Below are positions 1 to 11,999 of a stretch of DNA of 53,497 bases, piece by piece (positions within the stretch are counted from its first letter, which is position 1; every line of letters starts with the position of its first letter). The DNA lies in assembly GCA_943704525.1 (NCBI GenBank), contig CALSCQ010001022.1, forward strand, positions 1 to 53,497, given 5' to 3'. The DNA is from Pigoraptor vietnamica (Eukaryota > Opisthokonta > Filasterea). The position numbers and the translations under genes were made by a program. A model generated the notes under the pieces. The model had not been told where the DNA came from and did no database searches. It saw only the letters and a program-made list of their open reading frames with translations.

Positions 1-41
1 GGGGAGGGGGTGGGAGGGGGGCGGGGCCTTGTAATACGCAC

Positions 42-381
42 CAGTGAAAACACCTCCACGCCGACGGCTGCGGTCCCAAATTGCCCGACAAACGACGCGC
101 ACACTCGGCGTGAAAGAGCCGGTCGCACAACAACTCATTCGAGCACTGCCAGTACGACGAGAGCGTGGAGATGTCGATGGGTGCACTGCAAACGTGGCAC
201 CGGTCTTCGTTGTCCAGCATGCCGTTGCTTTCGCTTTGTGCGCGAAGGGTGGGGAGAGAAAGGAAGATTTGAGTGCAGTGGAGGGGCGCAAACGACGGCG
301 AAGGAACTGAGTGACAGCATAGAGAGAAGAGAGGGATGTGATCGACAGCAGAGAGAATGAGGCCATGGACTCTGCTGTGTG

Positions 382-459
<78 letters not shown>

Positions 460-1184
460 AGTGTCATCCACTTTTGTGCGGATGAGAAAAAAAAGCCCAC
501 CAACTCACGTAACTTGCGAGGCACCCATCACACATGGGGAAATAATAGACGGGGTGATTCAGTGTCACTCGTGCCGTCTGCGTGCGCATGCGTGGAAGTG
601 CAACTGGTGAGGGAATAACGGGCAAGGAGAGCAGAAACAAGGGCACACACACAGATGCACAGACACACACACACGCACGCACGCACGCACGCACACACGC
701 ACACACGCACATAGCACACAAACACACACACACACCACACTGACAAACACACACATGCACACTACACACACGTAAATACCAGCACACACACATACGCACA
801 CACACGCACACGCATGCACACATGCGCGCATGCATTGCTACTCACAGGGTCGTGATTGGGCCCCCGGTACTCCTTCGGCACAAGGCATGGGAGCAATTCG
901 TCCTCACTCTCCCCAGCGGGCGCATCCCTCACCCCACCCGCACCCTCATCACCCGCATTACGACCTTCTATCGACGGTTTACCCGCCACGCCCTCATCTA
1001 CACGCACGACACTCGCATCTGCAGCAACCGAGGCAGAATCGTCCGTCGAATTGTCCCCTCGTGTGCGCAGGTTGTCGGTTTGTGCAACCGAGTCCCCGTC
1101 ATGCATGGCATTGTCCACTGTCGAGTCGTCCGAGGAAAGTGAGGCGTCCGCGCCGCTCTCGGAACACAGATCGATCACGTCCAT
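42..1184 (-). CDS. SIM-containing zinc-finger protein (3' part beyond left edge)
   Basis: Proposed exons on the minus strand: 1184-846 (start to a GTGAGT donor, 113 codons, phase 0), 577-509 (23 codons between CACGCAG and GTGAGT, phase 0) and about 235-42, ending at a GTGCGT donor; the rest lies outside the window. The N-terminus reads MDVIDLCSES followed by serine and acidic residues, the classic form of a SUMO-interacting motif. The third exon encodes CHVC, then WQC, LLC, FHAEC and WRCFHW, a PHD/RING-like pattern of zinc ligands. Exon 2 adds a CDGC pair. The middle region is acidic and low in complexity. The exon 2/3 junction is not certain because several acceptors fit. Inference: a nuclear SUMO-reading protein, possibly an E3-like factor. 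I do not recognise the family. Both introns carry long dinucleotide tracts. Confidence 0.55.
386..456. repeat. (TG)n microsatellite in intron
   Basis: About 70 bp of nearly pure TG on the plus strand, which is CA on the sense strand of intron 2 of the minus-strand zinc-finger gene. Confidence 0.95.
642..832. repeat. CA-rich degenerate microsatellite in intron
   Basis: Interrupted CA/CACG repeats on the plus strand, so TG on the sense strand of intron 1 of the zinc-finger gene. Confidence 0.9.
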
Positions 1185-1715
1185 TGGCGAGCGACGACAG
1201 CGCAAGAAAGTGACCAGTTGATGTCTTGGCGGGCTCAGAAATTTCAAACAAAGGCCACCACTGCCGCCATGTGACGTCATTACCAATTTATGTCACGTGA
1301 TTTGTCCAGTCACGACCCTTTCTTGGCAACGCGTCATTGCTGCGACGGGCGAACTGCAAGGAAGCTCAAAATTTCATCAAAAGCCAACAAATGTTCAAAT
1401 CACAATTGGAGAAGAGTTGCTACTCAAGACAGCTTTGCCGCTGGCACGGTCGTTCTCTCTTGTCAGCCCCGCAAAAAATCTCTCTGAACGAGAGAGTGCG
1501 GGAAGATAATTGTGAACATCTCCCGCAGTGTGCGTGCACGTACACGTCGGCCTCATTTCTCCCTTCACGGCTGCGGTGATCGTGTGGTGTGCGTCGGAGT
1601 GCGCGAGCTCTTGCGCGGCGTCGTCCTCGGTTGCAAATGTGCTGCACGGACGAGTAGGGCGTCGCGCGTCGTCTCTCCCGGTGGGGGGAGAGGGCCCCCT
1701 CCATAGAGAGAGAAA
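1185..1715. promoter_or_regulatory. Divergent intergenic region with a TGACGTCA site
   Basis: This 531-bp stretch separates two divergent genes, so it probably holds both promoters. It contains TGACGTCA (1272-1279), the consensus bZIP/CRE octamer, and TCACGTGA close by (about 1292-1299). CTCCATAGAGAG lies just upstream of the inversin-like start codon. No gene is seen here. Confidence 0.45.
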
Positions 1716-4700
1716 ATGGAGCAGCCACCATGCTCGATGTGCCAGCGCCCGGCCATCTACAGCGCCGTGTACGAGGGACGCCAGGACTTTTTCTGCTCCG
1801 AGCAGTGCTACCAGCAACTCTACGCGCTGCTCCTCGCGCAGATGCAGGAGCAATACCAGCAACAGCAACAACAGCAACAACAGCAACAACAGCAACAGCA
1901 GCAACAGCAGCAACAGGAGCTACCGCAGCAGTATGCGTCCCAGTCGGACCTCGGCCTGAGCCACAGCCAGTATGGAATGGACGCGGCGGCCAAGGCGGCC
2001 TTCACGCGGTCTCGCCAGCAATCGTTCGCAAAGTCGTCCTTGAACCTGCTCGGCACGGCGCAGTCGCAACAACAGGCATCGTCCGCGCCCGCGCCCTCGC
2101 AAAGCGGGTACCCTGCCGGCAATTTTGGGTCGCAGGCCGCGCTGGCTATGGGCTCTGCGCAGTTGCGACACTCGAGCTCGGGGACGAGTACGGAGGGCAT
2201 GACAGCGGCCGTCACGCGTCAATCGTTCCCCGACACCGTAGCGGGGCAGGTGCCAACAGACGATCGTGCGCGACAGTCGCTCATTCACCCTGACGCCGAC
2301 CCATTCGCCGACGTGCTTCAGGACGTATCGCCCGCGCCCGCGCCCGCGCCCGCCCCAGCCATTGGAGCTGTGCGCGGGGCTCCCGTCGGAGCGTCGACCA
2401 TGTCGTTGGCGAAGCAGCCGCTCGATGCGTCGCACATGTCGCTGCATGCGGGTTCTGGGGCGTATGCGGCGTCAGGGCCCTCTGGCTCGACACTGGGAAC
2501 GGGAGTCGGACTCGTGGCGACTGCCACAACTGCTTCAAATGCGGCGCTGCCGACGGGTAACTCGGCCCACGCGACGCCGACGCATTCGCAGCCTGCGTCG
2601 ACCAAGTCGTCGCCGAAGCAGGCGAGCGCGGAAGCGGAGCCCCCCACCGCATCCCATGCAACGGAGAAAGTGCACGCTTCTCCGCCGGCCGCTGCGACTT
2701 CTGCGCGCGCCGCCGCCGCCGCCGCCGCTGCTGCCGCCGCGCCTGCAGCGTCCACAGCTTCTGCGGCCGCGTCGACGACCGCGCATGGAACCGCCGAGTC
2801 TGCGCCGAAGGAGTCGCACTCCAAGGCAGCGCCGCGGCCGCCCGTCGTGCCCAAGACGACGTCCACGTCACGCACGCCCCAGAAGAAGCCGTCGGTGACG
2901 TCAATGGGGAAGCAAAAGGCGCCCGTTCCCCCGAAGACCGGCACGCAGGGGTCGTTGCAGCAAACGCTCGCGCAGAAGGCACAGCGACCGCCCTCGCCGC
3001 CGTGGACGGGCCCACCGCAGACAGAAACGACCAGTGGATCTCCAAAGAACAAGGAGAAGGGCGAGGAACACGCCAAAATTGCGGCTACCTCATCGCACGC
3101 AAATGGGACAGCTCCGGCGGGGGCGCCGTCGGGTGGGTCACCGAAGCAGGACGCGCAGGCAGCGAGTGTAGCTGCAGCGGGGACGTCGGTGGTGGGTGGG
3201 GCTTCGGTGGCAGATGCCGCACCCGCGAATGCGGGAGAGGCGCACGACGTCCAGGCGCGCGAGCACCTCTTTGTGGCATCGACGAAGGAGCCGCAGTTTC
3301 CGACGGCAGGGTCTGGGCCCCCGTCGCGCGCTGATGGTGTGATTGGTGATACGGCTGGAAACCTTCCGTACGACCTGACGGTGAGCGGGGCATACGCACT
3401 GTGCGTTACGCCTGTCGGCGTGTGTGTTTGTGTGCGTGCATTTGTGTGCAGTGTAAATTATAAGCGGTGCGGGATACTGACACACTGACTCTGCGCAGTG
3501 GCGCGAAACGCCCGTCTCCCCGCTCGAGGCCGAGCTTCTCTCGCAAGCGCCAAACATGCAGGGCCTCTTCTCCGCGTGCAAGACTGGAAACATTTCGATT
3601 GTCACGCGTGTCCTGTCGTACCCGAACGTCGACCTCAACGCCTTCGACGGCGACGGTCGCTCGTGCTTGATGCTTGCGGCGATGGGCGGTCACGCGGAAT
3701 GCGTCGAGGCGCTCGTGATAGCAGGCGCGCTTACGGAGCTCTGCGACAAGAACGGGCGCACGTCGCTGCACTGGGCGGCGCACTACGGCAAAAAGCGCGC
3801 GGTGGCCACTCTCACGCGGCTCGGGGCGCTTGTGGGCGCCGAGGATGCGCAGGGAAAGACCCCGCTCCATTTTGCGGTCGATCCTTCCGACAGCACCGAA
3901 GCGATTGCGGAATTGCTGGCGGCCGGCGCGCGCGTCGACGCTCAGGATGATGAGGGCATGACGGCGCTGATGTGGGCGGCCTATCGCGGACACGACGCGC
4001 ATGTGCGCGTGCTGTTGCAGCGCGGCAGTGACCCGAAGGTCCGCGACGTTGAGGGGAAGACGGCATTGCACTGGACGGCGGCGAACGCGCACGCGCGGTG
4101 CACGCGTGCGATTGCGGAGCACGACCCCACGACGCTGGAGACGACCGACAAGGCAAAGCGCACGCCGCTGCACTTGGCTGCGGGTGAGGGGAATGCGGCG
4201 GTGACCGACGCCCTCTTGAGCCTCGGTGCAAACACGGTCGCGCTCGATGAGATGCAGCGCACGCCTCTCCACTGGGCGGCCGTTTGTGGGCGACTGCAGT
4301 GCATTCATGTGCTCGTCACCGCCAAGAACAAGGGTGGAATCGACGTGCCCGACGAGCACGGCGCGCGCCCTCTCCATTACGCGGCGCAGCAGAACCACAC
4401 GGAGTGCGGGAAGGCTCTCATTCGCGCAGGCGCCGATGTCGAGAGTCAGGACGCGGCCGGTCGCGTGCCACTGATGTGGGCGGCCACGCTTGGTCACGCG
4501 GCGATGATGACGCTGCTGCTCGAGTCTGGCGCGGACATTGGGCGCCGCGAGCGGCAAGGTCTCACGGTGCTGCACTGCGCGGCCGCAGCTGGAGTCGTCG
4601 CGTCGCTTCGGTATCTCGCCGAAAAGGAGGCGGATATGGAGGCGAAGGACAACCGCGGCCACACGGCGCTGTTCCACGCGGCGCACAATGGACATGTCGA

Positions 4701-6964
4701 CTGCGTCTCGGCGCTGCTGGACTGCGGGGCGCGTCCGGTTGTCGCGGACAAGGACGGCCGGACGCCGGTGCACTGGAGCGCGTCCGCGGGCCACGCGAGC
4801 GTTGTGCGAGTGCTCATCCGGGGTGGGGCGGACATTGAAGCGGTGGACCAAAAGGGGGCGCGCGCGTTGCACGAGGCGTGCTTTCACGGCCGAGAGGCCG
4901 TCGCGCGCGAACTCATCGGCGCCGGCGCAGCGCACTCTGCCGCGGACAAGGCGGGCTTCACCCCGCTGCACTGGGCTGCCGCTGAGGGGCACGCGGGGAT
5001 CTGTCGCCTCCTCGTGGACGCCGGCGCTGTCATAAACGCACGCGATTTCTCGACGAATGGCCACACGCCGCTGGACCTGGCGCTCTCGCGGGGACACTCG
5101 GCGTGCGCGACGTTCCTGCGCGTTCGCAGGGCGCTCACGTCGGCCGAGCTGATCGAGTCTGCTGCAAAGCTGTTTCAGGCTGTGTACCGGAGGCGGCTGG
5201 GCCGCCGCAAGGTCATGCTGAAGAGGCAAAAGAGTGCCACGCTCATCCAGGCGCACTGGCGCGGCTACAAGGCGCGCGCGCTCCTTCGCCGTCGGAAGGA
5301 CATGAAGCAGCGCGTGCTCGAGTCTCGACGTCGCAAGGCCGCGATGGTGATCCAGCGACAGTGGCGCGTGTATCTCAGGGAGCGGTTCAAGCGGGAAGTG
5401 GCCGAATTCGCAGAAATGGAGAAGCTGATGATGGCGAAGATTGCGCTGAGGAATGAGGAGCGCGGCCAACTCGTCAAGCTGCACGAGCAGGCCGTCGAGG
5501 AGCTCAAAACGAAGCGGCAAATTGTCGAGGCTGAGAAGAGGAAGCTGGAGCTGGAGCTCGAGGAGCAGCGCGCGCGGGAGAGGGATGCGGTCGAGCGCGA
5601 CATTCGCGGCATGCGGCGCGAGCAGCTGAGGGCGAATCGCTCGCATGCGCAGGTGGCTTCGCTGGGAAGACCAAAAGCGACTGTCGACGCACCGCCGCCC
5701 GCCCATTTCGCGACAGGGCCGCATCAATCGACGGCTTCGCTGCGCACGTTCAAGGATACGCTCGTCGCGCAGTCTTTTGGAGTGTCCGTGCAGACGTACG
5801 CGAGCTTGGGCGCGACAGGCCGACCGAAGAGCAGTGGTCAACAGCGGGGAAGCGGGCCACAGCGGCCCAAGAGTGCGACAGGTTTGACGTGGGACGCCGA
5901 TGTGCACGTGCAGGCGAGTGGAAAGGAGCCGACTCTCGTGAACACCCTTCCCGGTGGTCGCTCGGCATTCGTTTCGCGGGGCCCCACAACACTCCGCAAC
6001 TCACTGGACCCGACGATGCTGCGGACTCTACGCGAGGCCATCGCAACGGCGGACGCCAACAAGAGTCGCGAGCTTGAGGACAAGCTTGTCGAGAAGGAGC
6101 GGGAACTGCGTGCGCTTAAGGAGGAGAACAGGCTGCTCACGACCATCCAGAAACGACAGGAGCGCGCGCTCTTCCAGCTCGAACGGAAGACGAGCACTGT
6201 ACTCGACTCGATCGTGTCGCGTCCCGGCATGTCGCGCGCGGCGTCCCACGACGACCTGCGTTCGTCGTCGCGCCAATCGCTCGGCGGCCGCAAGTCTTCC
6301 GGCGGTTCCGTGCGTGTGGTGCAGTGCGAGCTTGACGCCGAGGAACGCCGCCTCCTGAACGACGCGCGCCAGATCCAGGCGTCCACTATACGACAACAGG
6401 AGAGTCTCCTCAAGTCGCAGCAGAAGCAGCTCCTGCTCTTCAAGGACCGCTACGAGCGCCTCCGGGGCGAACTCGAGACAGCACGCAAGGGGGCGCAGCC
6501 GGGCGTGGCGCAGGTGCGTAATTTGTCCTCTCGCCAATGGTGCGCATGTGCGCGTGTGCGCAGTTTCTCATCGTGCTGTGTGCAGGCGCCACAGTCGCGA
6601 GACGTCGCCGGGGCTGCCGCGGCGGAGGACTTTCGGCGACAAATCAAACAGGCGCTCGACGAGGTCATTCGCTTGCGAACGCAGACGGAGAGCTTGCATC
6701 AGCTACAGTCGAAGGTTCGTTTCTTCTGTGACTTTGTTGCCCATGCGTTTCACTTCGTCGCCAAACGCGCGTCGTGCGGTTCCATCACCGCTTCGATGTG
6801 TCGTGTGTGTGTCGCCTTTCCAATCTGACGAGCCTTTGTGTTTCTGTATTTAGGGTGGACGGCGCTCCGAGGAAATGGGTTCCCAACCGGCGTCTACAGC
6901 GAACGGCGCATCGAACGGCACTCGGCTTGTCCTACCGCCGGCATCCGGCGCGAAGGCGCATTAA
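1716..6964 (+). CDS. Inversin-like ankyrin/IQ protein with N-terminal FCS-type zinc finger and polyQ
   Basis: Four exons fit with phase 0 joins: 1716-3380, 3499-6513, 6586-6714, 6854-6964, giving about 1639 residues. Residues 6-31 form a CxxC...CxxxC finger (C6, C9, C27, FCSEQC). A polyglutamine run encoded by CAG/CAA follows (about 46-68), then a long Ala/Pro/Ser-rich region with a polyalanine stretch. From about residue 575 there are roughly 16 ankyrin repeats (repeated TPLHWAA-type motifs) to about 1105. Two IQ motifs follow (LIQAHWRGYK and VIQRQWRVYL), then charged coiled coil to the C-terminus. Sixteen ankyrin repeats followed by two IQ motifs is the layout of inversin/nephrocystin-2; the zinc finger and polyQ are not part of animal inversin. 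Intron 2 (72 nt) has no stop and is a multiple of three, so retention would stay in frame. Function inferred: calmodulin-binding scaffold. Confidence 0.85.
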
Positions 6965-7561
6965 TTGTCGGCGCCCCCCTAGCAGTCAATACAGCAACTG
7001 AAAACACTTCGAGATGCAGTGCATGACAGTTACTTTCACTTGCCAGGTGCGCTTAAGGTGGTCCAGTTCCCACATTCCATCCGCAGCTGCTGCGCCTTTC
7101 TTCTCCTTCTGCACCCACGTGGAGAGTGCCTTTGGAGCTGTGAAGTGCGTGGAACACCGACTGATTGGCTGCTGTCGGGGTGAATAAAGGCGTAACCCTC
7201 ACTCTTGGCTCAAGAAGGGCTTGCCAGTCCCTAAAGTGACGTCACTTCACCATCACAGCTGCTTGCTCAACTCGGCACTGTTGCTATATGCTAAAAACTC
7301 AGAAAACGACCCACACCCTCTGTAGCACCCTTTGCACTGAAGAAAAAACGTGACAGTACTACACATCGCCGGCCCCGGTGCGTGTGACGGTCCGCAGTAG
7401 CTGACGCCGGCGGCCCGCCGGTCCGGGCGGGCGGCTCGGCGGCCGCGTCGGACTGCAGCTGACGGCGGGAGCTTCACTCCATGCTCCACGGGCAGTGGTC
7501 CTGTGCCCCCAGAAACAAGTTTTAATTCGCACCGGTCTGCCGGACGGAGCGACGAGGGACG
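6965..7561. promoter_or_regulatory. Intergenic region with a 14-bp CRE-type palindrome
   Basis: 597 bp between the inversin-like gene and the glycosyltransferase gene. AAGTGACGTCACTT at 7234-7247 is a perfect palindrome around the bZIP octamer TGACGTCA. No coding signal is seen. Confidence 0.4.
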
Positions 7562-9154
7562 ATGGCGATGCGTGCTTTTCGTCGTTACCAAGGTATGCCG
7601 TGCGTTGTACGCAGCCGCTTCGCAGAATGCGCCCACTTCCCTATCCTTGGCGAAGTCCTGCCTCAGTGGTTACAATAGCTTCACCGTCGAACTCTCTACG
7701 CGTGATGGATCTGATTTCAAGTGCCTGTTGCTCGGCGCAGTCTCCGGCTAAACCCGCCCCACTGGCCCTCATTTCTAGGTCAATGCCACTGGGGCTACGT
7801 CGCCGGCACTTTGCTGACGCTGCTCGTCCTCGCTTTAAGAGCGACAGAGGAGGCGTCGCCACCTCACGGAGACCTGCGGGACAGGTCGACCGATGGCGAG
7901 CCAAAACTGCGGCCGGCCAACATAGACGCCGCTGTCCATGCACATCAGACCCCGGCGGCGTTTGTGCTGGTTCCCGACGACTATCAGACGCGTCCTGGGC
8001 GCGACCCACACCGACCACCACGTCTTGAAGGCGGCGTCGACGTCTTGCTCACTTCCGACATGGCGACACTCGCGGGGATGGTGGCCGCGATCAACTCTGT
8101 GGTCGTGAACCTTCGCAGTGAAACGACGCTCCGCTTTCACGCCGTCGTCGACAGCGATCGCACTTCCGCCGCGCTAAAGGCATGGCTGAAGTCCTATCAT
8201 CCGCAGCTCTCGCTGGACGTCCGGGTGTTCGACGGCTCTCTTGTCGAGGGTCGTATAATGATACGCGGTCAGCGAAAGGAGCTGGCGAGTCCGGTGGGTA
8301 TTTCGTCGATGTTGCCACGTGGTGTTGACTTCGATACACAAGGGGCATGAAACCAACACGGCAAACTTAACAAACAGCATTGCATGTGCAGCTGAATTAC
8401 GCACGGTATTTTGCGGCGCGCATGTTTCCGGACATAGGAGGGCGGCTTGTGTTTTTGGACAGCGACGTCATCGTGCAAGGTGGGCCAAGATCTGTCGGTC
8501 GGTCGCATTGAGCAACGTGAATTCGCACACTGCAGCCGACCCTGCAGTTGACGATATTGTGGCATGGCTGTGCTTCGCACTCGTAGCTCACGCGCGTGGC
8601 CAACCGCAGGAGACATCTGGGAGCTGTACGCGCTTCCGTTCGAGAAGGACGGGCACGTGGCGGCGTTCGCGATTGACTGCGAGTTCAACCACTACGAGCA
8701 CTTTTTCAACATGGACCACCCGCTCGTCCAGGTGATGGGCGTCGATCCGAACGCGTGCGCCTTCAACGCTGGCGTGTTTGTGGCAGACATGGCCGAGTGG
8801 CGGCGACAGAATATCACGGGTCAACTCGTTGCGTATCTCGAGGAGAACACGCGCACGGTCCTTTACGGGGCCGGTCGTGGCGGCGGCGGATCGCAACCCC
8901 CCATGCTCCTCGCATTCTACGGCCGGCATTCCGACCTCCCCCCAGCATGGCACGTGCGACATCTCGGGTGGTGGGCCGGAGAGCGACACTCGGACGCACA
9001 CCTGGCCAACGCAAAGCTGCTCCATTGGAACGGCAAGACAAAGCCGTGGATGCGAACGGCGTCGGCTAGATTAGGCAAAATTTGGCTAAAATACGCTCTC
9101 CGTCCGCCTCCGGCCGTTCGGCGTTTGCTCAGTGGGGATGCGGCGAAACCATAG
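7562..9154 (+). CDS. GT8-family type II membrane glycosyltransferase
   Basis: Exons 7562-7592, 7779-8293, 8392-8479 and 8610-9154 join in consistent phase to 392 residues. A short basic cytoplasmic tail (MAMRAFRRYQ) is followed by a signal anchor at about residues 16-31 (GYVAGTLLTLLVLAL), so the enzyme should sit in the Golgi or ER with its catalytic domain in the lumen. The catalytic domain starts with DVLLTSDM and carries the metal- and nucleotide-sugar-binding DxD as LDSDVIVQGD (DSD near 205-207). A later CAFNAGVFV segment matches GT8 enzymes, as does HWNGKTKPW near the C-terminus, the family HxxGxxKPW motif that contacts the donor diphosphate. GT8 enzymes use UDP-glucose, UDP-galactose or UDP-galacturonate; donor and acceptor cannot be decided here. 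The 110-residue stem before the catalytic core is not conserved in appearance. Confidence 0.88.
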
Positions 9155-9253
9155 CTGCAGCGTGCAGGGCGACGCCGTATTCGCTGGGTGACCCAAATAA
9201 TGGTGATACATAAAATATAAAGGTTGGAAGGAAACCAAAACAATTTACCAAAG

Positions 9254-11999
9254 CTATCGCACGGGCTTGAGGGCGGGAACGGGCTCTGCGGCCTTGTGGT
9301 GCACGAGGTAGAAGAAGAGGAGCGCAAAAATGGCGCTCACGAGGAAGATGACATCGAACCAGCGGTGGTAAAAGCTGAACTGGATGTCACCCAACACGTC
9401 GGTGATAATGGTTCTGCGCCAAAAAAAAAAGCAAAGTCACGCGAAGGCTGAAGCACGAGAGTGCGTGAAACGAGGCTTGCACAGCTGTTGGGCCATTTGC
9501 TTCTGTTGCGCTGTGCAACCACCCACCTGTACTCCCGCGGCATACTCATGCGCATTAAGAGAACGCACGAGACAAAGTACATCCCCATGATTTGCGCGAG
9601 GAACAGCACCACAATGTTCGACGATCCGCTGCTCGAAATTGCGTAGAAAAACTGGAAACGAACAGTGATTGGCATGAAAACGCGCATACCGACACAACTG
9701 GCGAATGTCGTAACAATCGATACCCTCCAAACTTCGCAGCGCACCTTTGTGAGCTTGATGAGGAGGCCGCGCATGGACGTGACTATGATGACGCCGACAA
9801 GCAGGAACGATATCTGCTGCGACCAAAAGGGGACGTCGAAGTCGATCCCGAGGTAGTCGACTACGATGCCAATGCCGCGCGTGACGGGATCCACGCGGCC
9901 GACGCGGTCAAACACAATGTTCACGGTGCACTGCGCGGCACCGTTCGCGAATTAATGTGTGTGTGGGACGGTCGGAAGACGGCTAGAGATGGGAGCGGGG
10001 TTGCTCCCACACGGACATGAGGCGGAAAGGCAACTTCAAACGCACTCACCATCACAATCTTGTACACGCAATAGCCGGAGAAGAAGTATCCGAGGGCATT
10101 GAAGTAGCGGCCTTTCCACGTCTTCGAGTAGGCGATGCGCTCGCGGGCGGCGTGCTGGTCCGCGATTTCGAGGTACATCTGCAAATAAGCGAAACAAAGA
10201 GAAGAGGCGTTTGAGGTCGCTCGAATTGACACGTGGGGCAAAGATGGAGTCGCACAACACCATTCTCACTCCCCGCTCACCTGTCTAGAAAACTCCTCCA
10301 TTGCGGCAATCTCTTGCTTGAGAGCGGGAATGTTACTGTCCAATAGGTCGTCGCCCGCCCCGCCACCGCCACCAGAGCCAACGACACTCGTGAAGACGCG
10401 GCCAAAAAAGCCCATGCGACCGGGCTGCCCGTCTCGTCCCGCCATGTTGCGCTCCCTGCAAACAACGGCACATTACCAACAGTCAGCGTTGCGGCATTGG
10501 AGTCGTTCACGTACAATCGACCGCAACGTCGCGATGCATGTTAAGGCATCACCCACCGTTCCCTCTCTGCGACGGCGATGCGCCGCTTCTTGCTGAGAAT
10601 CATATCGATGGTCTGGTTCATTCTCCTCTCAAGCATTTGCACGTCGCTCTCGCTCACGTGACGGAGAAAGTAAGACATGTACGTGTAGGGGCAGCTTACG
10701 GCACCGAAGCCGGAGAGGATCGCCATGAGCGTAACGCCTGCAAGTCGTGCCGATTAGCAAGGCAGCACACAAGTGCGCGACCCCTGTGTCACACAACGCA
10801 GTGCAACGCGCGACAAATGACGCACCAATTACGCCAACGCGACTAATGCCTTGCTCGATTGTGAGGATGCCGTGCTTTGAGCTCAGAATGGGAAAGGGAT
10901 CGCCTATTCGCCAGAAGAAGTAGATGTAGCCCTGCGACGGAATGCACGCAGACGTTGTAAGATACCGCAACGAACTGCAGCGCACACGCACACGAAGACA
11001 ATTTTCGGCGCACAAGATTTTCGAGTGTGACGGACGGTCACGCACCATCCACAGCGCAAAAGCGAGGACGTAGGCGCGAATGCTTTGGGAGAGGCGAAAG
11101 TTCGCAAGAAAGAGCACCAGCTGCATGGGGACTCGTCAGCGGTCTTCATCCATACCACACACAACTCTCCAAAGAGGCAAAACAGTGACTTGCCTGATAG
11201 TAAGGCAGAAGAAAGATGAGATCGAACAGCATGGCGCAGATAGCCAGTCGCCAGTGGAAATACCGCGACTCCTGCGCACGACAAGGGACCGCGAGTTGGA
11301 CACATGCCATGTCAATAGCAGCCCGTAAGATTCTCAGAGCACAGTGCTCACAACAGACCACCCACGCGATCGAGAACGTCGAGAATCTCGAAAATGATGA
11401 GCTCGAACATCGAACACGAGAGCGCAAAAGTCGCCGAGTATATAAGCTGGACGACTGCGTGCGTGAGAAGGACACCCACGTCAACGATGATGTCGGCCTC
11501 CCACTGCGGCCAACAACCGCTCTATCACCTTCCTACCACTAAGAAGGCACCGCACGCGATGCAGAAAACAATCAAAGTGTGAGAGGTGCACGGGCGGCAT
11601 CGCAATGGTCTGCTTACCTCTTTGGCGAATCTCATAGTCTTTGAAAAGACGGCGCATGAAGAAAATCCACCTGAGAACGAGCGCAAAAAGACGACATAAG
11701 AGGGGTTCGATCGAGAAACATCTCACGAAGTCGAAGGGTATCCCAGGCAACGTCAAATAGAGGGGCGAGTGAATAGCAATGTCTCTGGTGGGAGGGGCGA
11801 GTGAATAATAATGTCTCTGGTGGAGGGGCGAGTGAATAAGAATGTCTCTAATAGAGGGGCGAGAGAATGACAATATCTCCAGTGGAGGACAGCGAGTGAA
11901 CCGCCAGGAACGTTGCATCCATCAGCAGCAGACGCACCCAAACCCAAAGAAAATGAGCTGGCTTGCCAGCATCACGATCGAATCCACCACGAACGACAT
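9254..11999 (-). CDS. GPR89: Golgi pH regulator (GPHR/GPR89) homologue
   Basis: Twelve exons (11999-11938, 11670-11618, 11454-11366, 11271-11194, 11120-11046, 10931-10826, 10737-10557, 10455-10281, 10178-10050, 9930-9745, 9651-9527, 9413-9254) add up to 472 residues with consistent phases. The start [10 protein letters not shown], then [59 protein letters not shown]-type IMGMYFVSC and [12 protein letters not shown] follow animal GPR89 throughout. The family is an eight- to nine-pass Golgi/ER anion channel that keeps the Golgi lumen acidic. A DUF3735-type core and a glycine-rich loop (residues in exon 8) lie in the cytosolic hydrophilic segment. Intron 4 begins CAG|GCAAGT, a GC-AG intron supported by phase and by homology on both sides. 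Intron 1 holds a 31-bp minisatellite. Confidence 0.95.
11761..11885. repeat. 31-bp minisatellite, four units, in GPHR intron 1
   Basis: Four head-to-tail units of 32, 31, 31 and 31 bp beginning AGGGGCGAGTGAATA and containing AATGTCTCT. The last unit has diverged most. It lies inside the 267-bp first intron. Confidence 0.9.

Noticed and set aside
1-30. G-rich left edge and C-rich right edge (53488-53497) as possible telomeric or structural sequence
   Set aside because: Short homopolymer-like ends can be contig-end artefacts and no telomere unit repeats are present there.
1395-1913. Minus-strand frame starting with polyleucine
   Set aside because: It is the antisense reading of the CAG/CAA polyglutamine stretch.
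3406-5907. An 833-codon open frame antisense to the ankyrin region
   Set aside because: Periodic RVRR/HRRP-type sequence is the reverse reading of the ankyrin repeats; the sense strand explains the region fully.
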